From positions 1 through 14,114 of the forward strand of contig CBFDBC010000079.1 in NCBI GenBank assembly GCA_965602945.1: a stretch of 14,114 nt of DNA, written 5' to 3'. Below are positions 8,215 through 14,114 of the stretch, piece after piece. Made by a program: the position numbers and the translations under genes. The stretch's first letter is position 1; every line of letters begins with the position of its first letter. The DNA comes from JAUXEH01 sp965602945. Its GTDB lineage: Bacteria; Acidobacteriota; Aminicenantia; Aminicenantales; Aminicenantaceae. The notes beneath the pieces are model-generated. The model worked only from the letters and a program-made list of their open reading frames with translations. It made no database searches and had not been told where the DNA came from.

Positions 8215-8243
8215 TTGACCATATCATTATATCTTGATATAGT
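8215..8243 (+). promoter_or_regulatory. Sigma70 promoter of the arsR-methyltransferase/ahcY operon
   Basis: TTGACC (8215-8220) and TATAGT (8238-8243) stand 17 bases apart, which is near consensus. The expected transcription start is 8249-8251, that is, at or within two bases of the ATG at 8251. No ribosome binding site precedes that ATG, so the message is predicted to be leaderless. The TTG inside the -35 box is in frame with the gene but cannot be a start if this promoter is real. Confidence 0.72.
8221..8241. promoter_or_regulatory. Palindromic operator overlapping the -10 box, probable autoregulatory ArsR-type site
   Basis: Two nested inverted repeats share this stretch: TATATC-tt-GATATA at 8228-8241 (perfect arms of six) and ATATCA-N8-TGATAT at 8221-8240. 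They fill the spacer and overlap the -10 element, so a bound dimer would block RNA polymerase. ArsR-family repressors usually bind AT-rich palindromes of this kind at their own promoters. A further small palindrome, GATAGtCTATC at 8173-8183, lies upstream. That the encoded regulator binds here is inference from position and family. Confidence 0.6.
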
Positions 8244-8250
8244 GTTTTAT

Positions 8251-9180
8251 ATGAGTCCCGTAAACCTGTTCAAGGCTCTCTCCGATGAGACTCGGCTCAG
8301 ACTTCTGAACCTATCCCTCCAGCATGAACTGAATGTCAACGAGCTCGTCCGGATCCTCGAAATGGGTCAATCGCGCATCTCGCACCATCTGAAGATTCTC
8401 ACCGAAAGCGGCCTTGTCACCCACCGCCGCGACGGGCTCTGGGTTTTCTATTCCGCTGTCGACGAAGGCCCGGGAGCGGATTTTATCCGATCCGTCCGTT
8501 ATCTTTTCGATCAGAACCACCTCTATCACGGGGACCTCGAAAAAGCGAAGCTCATGATAGCGGAGAGGTCCAAAAGGACAACACGTTTTTTCGACACAGT
8601 GGCGGACCGCTGGGAGCGGCTCAAGATGGAGATCATAGGGGAACTCGACATTAACCGGATGATCCTCGATTCCCTGCCCCAGGTCAGGATCATGGTTGAC
8701 CTGGGGTGCGGCACGGGTGACCTGCTCCCGGTCCTGAAACGGAAAGCGGACAGGGTCATAGGCGTGGAAAAATCCGCAAGGATGCTTGAGGAGGCCCGGA
8801 AGAATTATGGTTCCGATCCTGAGCGTGTCGACATCCGCATCGGGGAGCTGGAGCATCTCCCCCTGCGTGACGGGGAGGCGGATGCCGCCGTCACCAACAT
8901 GGTGCTCCACCACCTGCCCGAGCCGTGGAGGGCCATGCGCGAAGCCCACCGCATCCTTAAAACCGGAGGGCTGTTCCTGATCGTCGACCTGATGCGGCAT
9001 GAGGACGAGACCCTGCGCGAGGGATTCGGTGACCACTGGCTCGGATTTTCACCTGATCTGATCGAGAAGTGGCTGATAGAGAGCGGCTTCCACATAGAAG
9101 AAAGCGAACGTTTCGCCCTTAATAAAGGACTCGAGGGATTCATCCTCCGGTCCGTTAAAAATAGCAATGAAGGAGACTGA
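8251..9180 (+). CDS. ArsR-family winged-helix regulator fused to a SAM-dependent methyltransferase domain (SahR-like)
   Basis: The 309-residue protein starts at 8251, where the ArsR domain begins at once (LFKALSDETRLRLL, residues 6-19). The recognition helix is QSRISHHLKIL (40-50) and the wing is RRDGLWVFY (59-67). The metal-binding box usual in ArsR/SmtB proteins (ELCVCDL) reads ELNVNEL at 26-32, and the domain has no cysteine, so metal or arsenic sensing is unlikely. After a linker, a class I methyltransferase fold follows with motif I VDLGCGTGD (149-157), IGVEKS for the ribose-binding strand, DAAVTNMVLHHL and LKTGGLFLIVDL. The stop lies one base before ahcY. ArsR-methyltransferase fusions beside ahcY are described as SahR, a repressor of SAM/SAH cycle genes relieved by S-adenosylhomocysteine. 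I infer that this protein represses its own operon and reads SAH or the SAM/SAH ratio; true methyltransferase activity is possible but not needed. Confidence 0.88.
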   Translation: MSPVNLFKALSDETRLRLLNLSLQHELNVNELVRILEMGQSRISHHLKILTESGLVTHRRDGLWVFYSAVDEGPGADFIRSVRYLFDQNHLYHGDLEKAKLMIAERSKRTTRFFDTVADRWERLKMEIIGELDINRMILDSLPQVRIMVDLGCGTGDLLPVLKRKADRVIGVEKSARMLEEARKNYGSDPERVDIRIGELEHLPLRDGEADAAVTNMVLHHLPEPWRAMREAHRILKTGGLFLIVDLMRHEDETLREGFGDHWLGFSPDLIEKWLIESGFHIEESERFALNKGLEGFILRSVKNSNEGD

Positions 9181-9181
9181 T

Positions 9182-10606
9182 ATGAACGACTTGAAACTCG
9201 ACCCGAACCTGAAATACAAAGTCAAGGACATGTCCCTGGCCGACTGGGGCCTCGAAGAGATGAGGCTTGCCGAGAACGAAATGCCCGGTCTCATGGCCGT
9301 ACGGAAGAAATACGGGCCGCAGAAACCGCTGCAGGGGCTAAAGATAACCGGCAGCCTCCACATGACCATCCAGACCGCCATGCTGATCGAGACCCTGGCC
9401 GAACTGGGTGCGGACATCCGATGGTCATCCTGCAACATCTTCTCCACCCAGGACCATGCCGCCGCCGCTATCGCCAAGAACGGGGAGGCCGCGGTCTTTG
9501 CCTGGAAGGGAGAGACGCTGGAAGAGTACTGGTGGTGCCTGGAGCAGGCCCTCGTATGGCCGGACGGAACCGGGCCCGACCTGATCGTGGACGACGGCGG
9601 GGATGCCACCCTCATGGTCCACGAAGGCGTGAAGGCGGAAAACGATCCTTCCCTGCTTGATAAAAACTATCCGGTCAAAGAGTTCCAGATCCTGATAGAC
9701 CGCTTCAAGGACAGCATACGGCGGGATCCCAGGTTCTGGACCAAGATCGCAGACAAGATCCGGGGCGTCTCGGAGGAAACAACCACCGGGGTACACCGGC
9801 TGTATCAGCTGGCAGAAGAAAATCGGCTGCTGTTTCCCGCCATCAACGTCAATGATTCCGTCACCAAGTCCAAGTTTGACAACCTGTACGGCTGCCGCGA
9901 GTCCCTGGTCGACGGCATCAAGCGTGCCACCGACATCATGCTGGCCGGGAAAAAGGTCGTGATCCTGGGTTACGGCGACGTTGGCAAGGGAAGCGTCCAG
10001 TCCATGAAGGGCTTCGGGGCCCGGATCTATGTGACCGAGATCGATCCCATCTGCGCCCTGCAGGCCGCCATGGAGGGCTACGCCGTGGTCACCCTGGAAG
10101 ACATCGTAGATGAGGCGGATATCTTCGTCACGGCCACCGGCAACTACAACGTCATAACAGGCGCCCACATGGAGCGCATGAAGGACGGGGCCATCCTCTG
10201 CAACATCGGACACTTCGACAACGAGATCGAGATGATCTACCTGGAAAATAACCCAAGGTGTGTCAAAACCACCATTAAGCCCCAAGTGGACAAGTGGACC
10301 CTGGAGTCCGGCCGATCCATCCTCGTGTTGGCCGAGGGCCGTCTGGTGAACCTGGGATGCGCCACCGGGCACCCCAGCTTCGTGATGAGCAACAGCTTCA
10401 CCAACCAGTGCCTGGCCCAGATCGAGCTGGCCTCCAAAGAATTCGAGCTGCAGGTCTACACTCTGCCCAAGATCCTGGATGAAGAGGTCGCCCGGCTTCA
10501 CCTCGGCAAGCTGAATGCACGGATCACACGGATGACCCAGGAGCAGGCCGACTACCTGGGCGTTCCTATGGAAGGCCCATTCAAGCCCGACCACTACCGA
10601 TACTGA
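9182..10606 (+). CDS. ahcY: S-adenosylhomocysteine hydrolase (adenosylhomocysteinase)
   Basis: This cytoplasmic enzyme splits S-adenosylhomocysteine into adenosine and homocysteine, relieving product inhibition of methyltransferases and feeding methionine regeneration. The 474-residue protein matches the long bacterial and eukaryotic form that carries an insertion of about 40 residues (roughly EYWWC to the SEETTTGV segment). Recognisable blocks are HMTIQTAMLIETL, CNIFSTQDHAAAAIA, DDGGDATLM, NVNDSVTKSKFDN with the active-site Lys/Asp region, and the NAD site GYGDVGKG at 263-270. The extreme C-terminus is KPDHYRY, the conserved tail that reaches into the neighbouring subunit's NAD site in the tetramer. 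The start at 9182 has a perfect AAGGAG six bases upstream, placed inside the end of the preceding gene. It is the second gene of a two-gene operon with the ArsR-methyltransferase regulator and should be controlled by the palindrome at 8221-8241. Nothing is odd in its sequence. Confidence 0.98.
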   Translation: MNDLKLDPNLKYKVKDMSLADWGLEEMRLAENEMPGLMAVRKKYGPQKPLQGLKITGSLHMTIQTAMLIETLAELGADIRWSSCNIFSTQDHAAAAIAKNGEAAVFAWKGETLEEYWWCLEQALVWPDGTGPDLIVDDGGDATLMVHEGVKAENDPSLLDKNYPVKEFQILIDRFKDSIRRDPRFWTKIADKIRGVSEETTTGVHRLYQLAEENRLLFPAINVNDSVTKSKFDNLYGCRESLVDGIKRATDIMLAGKKVVILGYGDVGKGSVQSMKGFGARIYVTEIDPICALQAAMEGYAVVTLEDIVDEADIFVTATGNYNVITGAHMERMKDGAILCNIGHFDNEIEMIYLENNPRCVKTTIKPQVDKWTLESGRSILVLAEGRLVNLGCATGHPSFVMSNSFTNQCLAQIELASKEFELQVYTLPKILDEEVARLHLGKLNARITRMTQEQADYLGVPMEGPFKPDHYRY

Positions 10607-10665
10607 ATGGGGACGGACCACGAAATCCTATGGACCTCCAGTGCTGTTCGGGGCGGGAATAGGAC

Positions 10666-10694
10666 TTGACCCTGTCCTGAATTTGGAATACATA
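10666..10694 (+). promoter_or_regulatory. Probable promoter of the M28 peptidase gene
   Basis: TTGACC (10666-10671) is followed after 17 bases by TACATA (10689-10694); TATAGA at 10693 is an alternative -10 with too long a spacer. A short inverted repeat AGGAC-N8-GTCCT (10661-10678) spans the -35 box. The -35 is strong and the -10 is mediocre. The promoter lies in the 120-base gap after ahcY, in which I see no clear intrinsic terminator. Confidence 0.42.
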
Positions 10695-10726
10695 TAGAAC
10701 TTTCATTTAGTAATGGAGGGCATCTC

Positions 10727-12313
10727 ATGAAACGACACATTCTTATTCTTCTGATCCTGCCTTTATTGATCTGTTCCACATCCCTGGCCCAAACAGACCC
10801 TGTCGTCAAAAAGATCATTGAGATCGGGACGACGGATAATCGGGTGATGGACCATCTCGATATATTGAGCAACCGGATCGGAGGTCGGGTGATAGGTTCC
10901 GGCGCCTACGAGGACGCGGTGAGATGGACCTCGAGCGAATTCAAAAAATGGGGCATGGAAGTGGACGTGGACGAGACCGGGGAACTCCCGGTGGGCTTCA
11001 ACCGGGGACCCTGGTTCGGCAGGATGCTGTCGGAAGACGGCATGGTACTGCATTTCGTAACCCCCTCGTACACCGCAGGGACCAAAGGCGTGCAGCGCGG
11101 CCCCGTTCTCATGGAACCCAAGTCACAGCGGGAGTTCGACAACATGAAGGGTGCCATGAAGGGCGCGTGGATCCTGATATCGGGTTCTTCAACCGGTGGA
11201 AGGCCCATAGACACCCTGCCGGCGGCAGATGAGAAAAGAACCAAGATCATTGAAGAAAATTTAGAGATCGAGAAAAAAAATTCCGTGATACGCCGGGAAA
11301 ACAGGGCGAATCGAGATAACCCGGAGGCACAAAAGGAGCTGATCCCTCTCAAAGAGGAACCGGCTCTCTTCTACACCCAGATGAAGGAAGCCGGGATACT
11401 CGGGATCATCCAGTCAGCCCCAGTCCCCTTGCGGGCCACCCGCAGCACGGATGCCATCCTCAATATGACCTGGGAAACCCTGCCTACTGTTCCGGATATA
11501 AAACTGGAGGCGAGCCAGTTCGAAAGAATCAAGAAAAAGGTCGAGGAGCGCAGGTATTTTCTGCTGGAATTCGATATCCGCAACCACTTCAGAATGGGTC
11601 CCGTGAAATATCACAATGTGATCGGGATCATCCGAGGGACCGAATTCCCGGAAGAATATGTCATCGTTTCCGGACACCTGGACGCGTATGACGTCGCGAC
11701 CGGCGGAGTCGACTGCGGTGTGGGGGTGACGAACGCGATAGAGGCGGCTCGCCTGGTCATGGAAGCCGGCGGCAAGCCCAAACGGACCATGCTGTTCTTC
11801 CTGTTCGCCGGCGAAGAGTTCGGGCTCTTCGGCTCGAAGAGCTGGGTGGAGCGCAACCCGGACAAGCTGGCGAAGATATCGAACATGTTCAATCGGGATG
11901 GCGGCCCCTCCTGCCCTACCGGGATCAGAGTGACAGAGGCGATGAGAGAGGATATTGAGAAGATCTGCGCCCCGATCAACGGCATAAATCCTGAATTCCC
12001 GTTTGAAGTCCTCAAGAGAGAGCCGCGGCCGCTGCCGGAGAGAGCATCCGGCACAGATTCCGGCCCGTTCGCCGTGAAAGGGGTCCCCACTATGGGCATA
12101 GAGGGCGGGTTTCCGAGAGGAGATAATTTCAGCTACGGTGAGATATGGCACACGGAACGGGACCTGTACAACCAGATGATCCCTGACTATCAAAAACACA
12201 GCGCAGTGGTTACGGCCGTCATCGCCTATGGAGTTGCGAACCTGGACCATCTTATATCTCGGGATGGTTACTACATCGTAGAAGAGAAAAAAGCGGAAGT
12301 GAAGAAGAAATAA
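10727..12313 (+). CDS. Secreted M28-family zinc aminopeptidase/carboxypeptidase Q-like peptidase
   Basis: The protein has 528 residues. The start at 10727 follows GGAGGG with a six-base spacer. Residues 1-21 are a Sec signal peptide (cleavage after S-L-A), so the enzyme is periplasmic or secreted. A protease-associated (PA)-like region lies at about 100-260 before the catalytic domain. The M28 metal ligands are all visible: His317 in SGHLDAYD, Asp329 in GGVDCGVG (bridging), Glu364 next to the catalytic base Glu363 in FAGEEFGLFGS, Asp391 in NRDGGP and His475 in IWHTERD. It is therefore probably an active di-zinc exopeptidase that releases amino acids from peptides. The GGVDCGVG loop, usually G-A-x-D-D/N-G/A-S-G, carries an unusual Cys330. 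A highly charged Lys/Glu/Arg stretch at about 165-210 interrupts the PA-like region. The C-terminus (EEKKAEVKKK) is lysine-rich. It stands alone as a single-gene transcript. The family is certain and the substrate is unknown. Confidence 0.95.
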   Translation: MKRHILILLILPLLICSTSLAQTDPVVKKIIEIGTTDNRVMDHLDILSNRIGGRVIGSGAYEDAVRWTSSEFKKWGMEVDVDETGELPVGFNRGPWFGRMLSEDGMVLHFVTPSYTAGTKGVQRGPVLMEPKSQREFDNMKGAMKGAWILISGSSTGGRPIDTLPAADEKRTKIIEENLEIEKKNSVIRRENRANRDNPEAQKELIPLKEEPALFYTQMKEAGILGIIQSAPVPLRATRSTDAILNMTWETLPTVPDIKLEASQFERIKKKVEERRYFLLEFDIRNHFRMGPVKYHNVIGIIRGTEFPEEYVIVSGHLDAYDVATGGVDCGVGVTNAIEAARLVMEAGGKPKRTMLFFLFAGEEFGLFGSKSWVERNPDKLAKISNMFNRDGGPSCPTGIRVTEAMREDIEKICAPINGINPEFPFEVLKREPRPLPERASGTDSGPFAVKGVPTMGIEGGFPRGDNFSYGEIWHTERDLYNQMIPDYQKHSAVVTAVIAYGVANLDHLISRDGYYIVEEKKAEVKKK

Positions 12314-12388
12314 AAATGGCTCCTCGGGCAGGACAACAACAGAACCTAGCTATTGACTGTCTGAAAAAATTGAGCCACTACCCTACCC

Positions 12389-12414
12389 TGCTCCAACCAC
12401 TCTTTGATGGAGCA
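12389..12414 (+). promoter_or_regulatory. Hairpin covering the ribosome binding site of the 81-residue ORF
   Basis: TGCTCCA (12389-12395) and TGGAGCA (12408-12414) are perfect inverted repeats with a 12-base loop. The right arm contains GGAG (12409-12412), the only Shine-Dalgarno-like sequence for the ATG at 12420. If transcribed, the fold would hide that site. No T-run follows, so it is not a simple terminator. Confidence 0.4.
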
Positions 12415-12419
12415 AGACA

Positions 12420-12665
12420 ATGAGAAGACCAAGAACAGAGGAATGGCTGAACAAAAGAATGACCAGGTTGGAGAGGATTCTGACAAGAGCACACTGGCAG
12501 AGAGACCTCAGAGGTGGCTGTCATCATCTGTTTGCTCAGGATTCTCCTATGCTAAAAACCTCTTATGAGGAAGAGAAGAGATATCAACGGTTGAGAAGGC
12601 AGGCTGTCTTGTATAACCACTATCTTTGGCAATATTGTGATTTGAGAGGCCTCACTATTAATTAG
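12420..12665 (+). CDS. Hypothetical small basic protein, 81 residues
   Basis: I do not recognise this protein. It is arginine-rich throughout (MRRPRTEEWLNKRMTRLER at the start, later KRYQRLRRQ), with mostly helical-looking segments, two cysteines (34 and 73), a Cys-His-His cluster at 34-36 and several aromatic residues near the end (YNHYLWQY). The charge and helices would suit a small nucleic-acid-binding protein, but that is only a guess. A GGAG lies seven bases before the ATG and an intrinsic terminator follows 19 bases after the stop, which together favour a real gene. Against it are the short length, no recognised domain, and a base composition in between its two neighbours. Arginine is mostly AGA/AGG here, unlike the CGN-rich genes to the left and like the AT-rich gene to the right, so it seems to belong to the AT-rich island. 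Confidence 0.5.
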   Translation: MRRPRTEEWLNKRMTRLERILTRAHWQRDLRGGCHHLFAQDSPMLKTSYEEEKRYQRLRRQAVLYNHYLWQYCDLRGLTIN

Positions 12666-12684
12666 ACTGAACCACACCACCACC

Positions 12685-12715
12685 AAGCCAGCAGTCCCCA
12701 TGATGCTGGCTTTTT
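12685..12715 (+). terminator. Intrinsic terminator after the 81-residue ORF
   Basis: AAGCCAGCA (12685-12693) and TGCTGGCTT (12704-12712) form a perfect nine-base stem with a ten-base loop, running into TTTTT (12711-12715). The stem is GC-rich in its middle and the T-run points rightward, so it would end transcripts of the 81-residue ORF and any read-through from the M28 gene. Confidence 0.75.
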
Positions 12716-12997
12716 CATTTATGGGGTGATTCCACTATTTATGCTAGATGGAGCCAAAAGTGACAGAGGACTATTTTTGAACAGCATGCAACAAGAAATG
12801 CTCAAAGGCATATAATATACCAGGACATAATATGAGAATGAAAATAATTTATAGATTCATGATATGCTTTGGCTTGAAGTGTCATACTATGATATGAAGG
12901 TTGTGAGATGAGAGAGATGGAAATTAGAAGCCACAACAATGGCCTACTAATAAATTTATTGAATGGAGGATGGATGCAGAAAACTTAAGGCTAATGG
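12716..12997. other. AT-rich intergenic stretch without a recognisable gene
   Basis: The gap from the end of the 81-residue ORF to the beta-propeller gene is 332 bases, and this is the part after the terminator. I see only very short ORFs (for example 24 codons from about 12740, without a ribosome binding site). It contains a 12-base perfect palindrome AATAAATTTATT at 12949-12960 and the octamer ATGATATG twice, near 12858 and 12890. I find no clear terminator for the leftward gene that ends at 12998, no tRNA-like fold and no transposon ends. Confidence 0.5.
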
Positions 12998-14114
12998 TCA
13001 GAGCCATAAAGTCCATGATAGCCCAACAATGCCTATAGCTGCATAACCGAGGCCCTTCATGATTATTTTATAACGCTTAACCCAGAAATTTTCTTCTGAT
13101 TCATCAGATTCAATAGTGTAAAGATAACCATTCTTCGAGATTGCTTTACCTTTATTTGGAGCAAGAAGGAAATTCCACCTATCATACTTTGGAACGTGCA
13201 CACGTGCTCTATAGATTCCTTCTCCATCAAACACATCACCAATTAAAAATCTATCTTCCTCCATGCTTTCAAAAGTAATTACCAACAAAAAGTCATTTTC
13301 TAAGATAAATAGGTCAGCAATATAGGGCATATTTACTGGGATGTCTGTCACAAATCTTGGGTTGGGTTTCTTTGGCCTAAAACTCTCTTTCTCACTAGGA
13401 GTGAGTTTCCTTGATGTGCCTTTCTTTGTGATTCTTCTTATCCATTTCCCATCAGGAGATATAACATTAATCTCATATTTGTCTGAGGTAGCGTAATAGA
13501 CATTATTGTTGTTATGAATCTTATATTTGATTTGTGTCCTATAGGCATCAGTATGATAAGTTCCAGTACTGTCTCTACGTTGCCCCCACTCATAGTCATG
13601 TAATTCATGTTCAGGGATTCCATCAGGTGAGCACTTTGTTAATATTAGCTTTTGCCAATCCCTTGTACCTGGAAGAAATTTCATCTGAAGAAAATACATG
13701 TTCCCAATTGAATCAAGCCTAAGGATGTCTCCCCAAAGATTTATTTTAGAAATGCTTTGAATCTCAAAGTCTGAATCATAGATTGTAAGACGTCTTTGAG
13801 AACCATCCACAACAAACATTCTGTCATCATGAGAAAAATCTGGGTCAAAATTATTAAACTCTCCTGGAGCTTGTCCTTTAGGAAATTCCTTAATGAATGT
13901 AGCATCTCCTTGAGGGTCAAATTTATCTAGTCTTCTTTCTTTTTCTGATATTACAAAAATATCCCCAGTATCATTAATTAAGATTGACCTAGGCCACCAT
14001 GATTCTTTGGTAAGAGACAAATCTTCAATAAACTGAATTTCAATCAATGGAGGCTCAGGTTCAATTTTATTTTCAACAATAGGAATGGAAACATTGTTTT
14101 CAATTAAAGCTGAA
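12998..14114 (-). CDS. Six-bladed beta-propeller (NHL/BF3164-like) protein, N-terminus beyond window end
   Basis: The reading frame is open through position 14114, so the gene is partial; the TTG at 14047 is not a convincing start because sense codons continue upstream (for example ENKIEPEPP). At least 371 residues are seen. The repeats fit a beta-propeller: RSILINDTGDIFVIS, LDKFDPQGDATFIKEF followed by GQAPGEF, DDRMFVVDGSQRRLTIYD, LRLDSIGNMYFLQ, VYYATSDKYEINVISPDG and AISKNGYLYTIES. The phrase pattern of a K-F-D/N-P-x-G strand and then G-Q-x-P-G-E-F is typical of the '6-bladed beta-propeller' lipoproteins of uncultivated bacteria and Bacteroidetes, so a lipoprotein signal is expected past the window. 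The last 18 residues (GLGYAAIGIVGLSWTLWL) form an unusual hydrophobic tail. Codon use is AT-rich (AGA, ATA, AAT) unlike the genes at 1-12313. The function is unknown; such proteins are usually thought to bind ligands or proteins at the cell surface. Confidence 0.82.
   Translation of the reverse strand, partial: SALIENNVSIPIVENKIEPEPPLIEIQFIEDLSLTKESWWPRSILINDTGDIFVISEKERRLDKFDPQGDATFIKEFPKGQAPGEFNNFDPDFSHDDRMFVVDGSQRRLTIYDSDFEIQSISKINLWGDILRLDSIGNMYFLQMKFLPGTRDWQKLILTKCSPDGIPEHELHDYEWGQRRDSTGTYHTDAYRTQIKYKIHNNNNVYYATSDKYEINVISPDGKWIRRITKKGTSRKLTPSEKESFRPKKPNPRFVTDIPVNMPYIADLFILENDFLLVITFESMEEDRFLIGDVFDGEGIYRARVHVPKYDRWNFLLAPNKGKAISKNGYLYTIESDESEENFWVKRYKIIMKGLGYAAIGIVGLSWTLWL

Noticed and set aside
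8311..9036. Leftward open frame of 241 codons opposite the ArsR-methyltransferase gene
   Set aside because: Antisense to a clear gene with strong motifs; there is no ribosome binding site and no recognisable domain.
9425..10621. Long leftward open frame of 398 codons opposite ahcY
   Set aside because: ahcY is unmistakable on the other strand. The antisense frame has no family motifs and is a by-product of GC-rich codon bias.
12353..12384. Promoter for the 81-residue ORF (TTGACT at 12353)
   Set aside because: No acceptable -10 element is found at 16-18 bases; the nearest, TACCCT, needs a 20-base spacer.
12740..12815. 24-codon ORF in the AT-rich gap
   Set aside because: No ribosome binding site, too short, and no sign of coding bias.
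1..14114. CRISPR array, tRNA or rRNA gene, or insertion sequence
   Set aside because: I looked for regularly spaced repeats, tRNA-like arms, and transposase motifs or terminal inverted repeats and saw none.

Overview
The window looks like chromosomal DNA of a GC-rich, Gram-negative, probably uncultivated bacterium. The signs are lipoprotein and Tat signal peptides, a DUF5916 outer-membrane-type protein, retained sulfatases, a long-form S-adenosylhomocysteine hydrolase and a BF3164/NHL-like six-bladed propeller. This mix is common in Candidatus Aminicenantes, Acidobacteriota, Zixibacteria and Latescibacteria-type genomes. No marker gene is present, so the assignment is an inference from gene content only.

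Region 1 (1-6213, perhaps to 8112) is a divergent locus around a 172-bp intergenic region at 2153-2324. Leftward run a Tat-exported Gfo/Idh/MocA-type oxidoreductase and then a lipoprotein sulfatase that is cut by the window start. Rightward run a DUF5916/CBM9-like outer-membrane protein, a second sulfatase of a different subtype, and a multidomain membrane protein (zinc ribbon, transmembrane helix, trypsin-like fold without visible catalytic residues, helical repeats, retropepsin-like protease). Both directions have a readable sigma70-type -10 element. The likely theme is handling of sulfated glycans or similar substrates at the cell surface. The sulfatases would remove sulfate, the oxidoreductase would act on sugar-like products, and the DUF5916 protein would sit in the outer membrane.

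Region 2 (8113-10606) is a two-gene methyl-cycle operon: an ArsR-type DNA-binding domain fused to a SAM-dependent methyltransferase fold, and ahcY one base after it. The promoter is a near-consensus sigma70 site. A palindrome overlaps its -10 element, and the predicted transcript begins almost exactly at the ATG, so the first gene is probably leaderless. The layout matches SahR-type regulators of SAM/SAH recycling.

Region 3 (10607-12313) is a single secreted M28 zinc aminopeptidase gene with its own promoter and a strong ribosome binding site.

Region 4 (12314-14114) differs in composition: sampled lines are near 37% GC against near 58% before, and arginine is often AGA. It holds an unrecognised 81-residue basic ORF between an SD-containing hairpin and an intrinsic terminator, about 330 bp without a gene, and the 3' part of a leftward six-bladed beta-propeller gene that runs off the window end. 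It may be an acquired island or, less likely, an assembly junction.
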